Positions 61,970 to 64,000 of a stretch of 64,000 nucleotides of DNA are shown here, piece by piece (position 1 is the first letter of the stretch; each line of letters starts with the position of its first letter). This DNA comes from Elmis aenea. Its lineage: Eukaryota; Arthropoda; Insecta; Coleoptera; Elmidae. The notes beneath the pieces are model-generated. The model was given only the letters and a program-made list of their open reading frames with translations, was not told where the DNA came from and ran no database searches. Made by a program: the position numbers and the translations under genes. The stretch spans positions 28,957,466 to 29,021,465 of the forward strand of contig OX393577.1 in the NCBI GenBank assembly GCA_947652605.1, given 5' to 3'.

Positions 61970-62384
61970 AATGCAGTTGTAATATCGTGGGTAATCAGTG
62001 ACAAGTGGTACAGCGTTCGCTTTAGAAAAATGATAAAATGTTGGCATAACGAGCACATTATGGCTTTCTCACAGACCTTATCTGTTTGTTTTCATTCAAT
62101 AAAAAAGTTATAAACAACATATAACCTGACCCTGATTCATTTGGTCAGGTTTAAACAAAACAAGATTATGTTTAAAATAAAAGTGAAAATTCGCATATGG
62201 TTTTTTCATAATAAAATACAAAACTGTTAAACCAACGAATATTTTCGTAAAACGCCATATATTATAGCCTAATTTTTTGCTTTTAACAAAAACTAACAAA
62301 ATTCAAAAGTTACCAACATGTGTACAAAAAATTTCAAACTTTTTTTAATGATGCTGTATAATAAAACGTAGAATCGCACAAGTA

Positions 62385-63540
62385 CAGGGTGGGCAAATTC
62401 CGATGTTTTCATAGGAAATCTCGGTAACTATAAGAGTTATAGAAAAACGGACCCCCGTTCCTCGATCTCTTTTTTCGAGAAAAAGATACCTAATGGTGAA
62501 AACTAAAATTGGTTGTCGTCTTTTGTTTTCGAGTTATCGCTGATAACTCGATTTTTCGACTTTTCGTTTTATGACTATACCTTGCTTGTTTATGAAAATT
62601 AAAAAAAATAATTTTAACGTTCTACAGGCACTTTTTAGATAAGAATGCACTGGCGTAGACAATTTTTCAAAAAAAAAAAGTTGTGACATAAAGTTGTATT
62701 TTTTTAAATAGAACCCATAGTTGGCTGTAGCATTACGAGAAAGGGGATATTTTTCCCCATTCCAGTAATATAAAAGACAGAAGAAATACTCAGGATAAGT
62801 AGAGCAGACATCAGAGCAGCCACAGGACATTACAGGACATATCATGTGGGGTCGATTTATTCATATTCCTTACATTATAGCAAAAACTAGGTAATTTTTC
62901 GTATTTTATTTTTTTCTAGTAGTAGGCCTATGTCATTAAGAATATACCTGGTAAAACAAACTGTCATTCTGTTGTTTTAACGATAATTTCACAAAAATAA
63001 TTACTTTTAATTAAAAAAAGTTTCACTTGCAGCTTTAGAATTATTATTACTTTGAATTAAACATTCTTACATATCATACTTTTCGTAATATTCGTAAGCC
63101 ATTTGGTGTTTTTAAGGTACAAAAATAAAAACAATCAACAATTAAACGGGATTTTTTTTGTCAAATTATCGTTAAAACAACAAAATGACAGTTTGTTTCA
63201 CCAGTAATATTCTTAATGACATAAGCCTACTACTAGAAAAAAATAAATACGAAAAATTACCTAATTTTTGCTATAATGTAAGGAATATGAATAAATCGAC
63301 CCCACATGATATAATTACTGAAATGGGGGAAAATATCCTCTTTCTCGTGATGCCACAGCCAACTATGGGTTCTATTAAAAAAAAATACAACTTTATGTCA
63401 CAACTCGAATTTCATTAATTTTTTCAAAAAAGTGCCTACGCCACTGCATTCTTATCGAAAAAGTGAAAAAGTTAGGTTATCGATTATCGGTGATAACTCG
63501 AAAACAAAAGACGACAACCAATTTTAGTTTTCACCATTAA
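62385..63540. mobile_element. foldback, right terminus truncated
   Basis: TA then CAGGGTGGGCAAATTCCGATG. The left arm and its inverse (GATAACTCGAAAACAAAAGACG at about 63490, TTTTCACCATTAA to 63540) frame a near-palindromic body, but the outer 80 bp of the right arm are missing. The ORFs at 62534-62845 and 63185-63418 are mirror by-products. Confidence 0.75.
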
Positions 63541-63699
63541 ATATTAATATTTTTCGCAAGTCCTGTTGCTGTCAATTAAAAATGAAACAAGAATAACTCA
63601 AAAACGATTAATTTTAGGTACATAAAACCTTATACTTTTTGAAAAGAAGATTTAATTTAAGATCAAAAACACGCAAAATAGACAGGGTGCTAGTTACAG

Positions 63700-64000
63700 C
63701 AGTGGTTCTTAACTGGGGATGCGAGAGAGCATTTCTAGGGGTGCGAGAGAAATTTTGAAATTTTTAATGAAAGAATTATTTTGAACAAACAAGAAACAAC
63801 AACAACGTAGTAATTAAAAATGTAGATACTGTTCTCTATAATAATACCGTAGAATGTGTTGTAAATGTATTCATTTGTTTATGCAATAAATGTCTTTCCT
63901 AAATAAAAATCGGAAACACATTTTTCAAGGGGGTGCGAGTGCTTATTTTCAGATTCAAGGGGGTGCTGACCATAAAAAAGGTTAAGAACCACCAGTGCCG
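63700..64000. mobile_element. hAT (CAGTGGTTCTTAAC) reaching the window edge
   Basis: CAGTGGTTCTTAACTGGGG at 63700; near the edge GGTTAAGAACCAC (63980-63992) is the inverse end. It is followed at once by CAGTGCCG, which equals the start of the hAT type seen at 41348, so a further element may begin at 63993. No duplication readable. Confidence 0.6.

Noticed and set aside
62534..63418. ORF pair 62534-62845 (-) and 63185-63418 (+)
   Set aside because: Mirror images produced by the foldback arms.
1..64000. CRISPR-like or other prokaryotic arrays
   Set aside because: Direct repeats seen are microsatellites or transposon units. Spliced genes show eukaryotic DNA.

Overview
The window is AT-rich insect nuclear DNA, possibly from a beetle (inferred from gene content and transposon texture; order not proven). 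Two host genes can be reconstructed. The first, on the + strand, is the 3' part of the nuclear-pore gene Tpr/Megator: 14 exons from 1751 to the stop at 33177. They join in frame to give 1,944 residues; the N-terminal ~430 residues must lie left of position 1. The second, on the - strand, is a compact two-exon gene for a secreted PDGF/VEGF-related factor (Pvf-like, 145 aa). Exon 1 is 47862-47609 and exon 2 is 36765-36582, with a 10.8-kb intron. Its splice phase and cysteine-knot motif agree across the junction. The two genes converge tail to tail.

Nearly everything else is transposable elements, often nested and often with readable target duplications. Introns and intergenic DNA hold: (a) twelve hAT-type elements with 8-bp duplications, seven of them perfect; (b) a large set of TA-flanked foldback elements, most starting CAGGG, whose long inverted arms are otherwise unrelated; (c) an intact piggyBac transposase (569 aa, four catalytic Asp, C-terminal Cys-rich finger) beside a TTAA-flanked MITE; (d) RTE-like LINE fragments in both orientations; (e) a tRNA-derived SINE with a perfect 13-bp duplication; (f) a DD41D mariner-type deletion derivative; (g) a TAA-flanked Harbinger-like MITE, a MITE carrying a MADF-domain remnant, and an adjacent pair of AATT-flanked MITEs.

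Layout: 1-1750 upstream Megator intron; 1751-33177 Megator exons with transposon-swollen introns; 33178-36581 3' ends of both genes plus a foldback and the mariner relic; 36582-47862 Pvf-like gene; 47863-64000 upstream of Pvf, almost all repeats, with one 46-codon coding-like ORF at 49113-49253.

The best-supported evolutionary story is a stack in Megator intron 18218-29893. A hAT (18376-27658, perfect duplication cagttagg) was hit by a TA foldback (18662-26379), which contains an RTE-like LINE and further repeats. An uninterrupted paralogue of the same hAT at 59348-60658 preserves the empty TA site. No prokaryotic, organellar or viral gene, and no CRISPR array, was seen.
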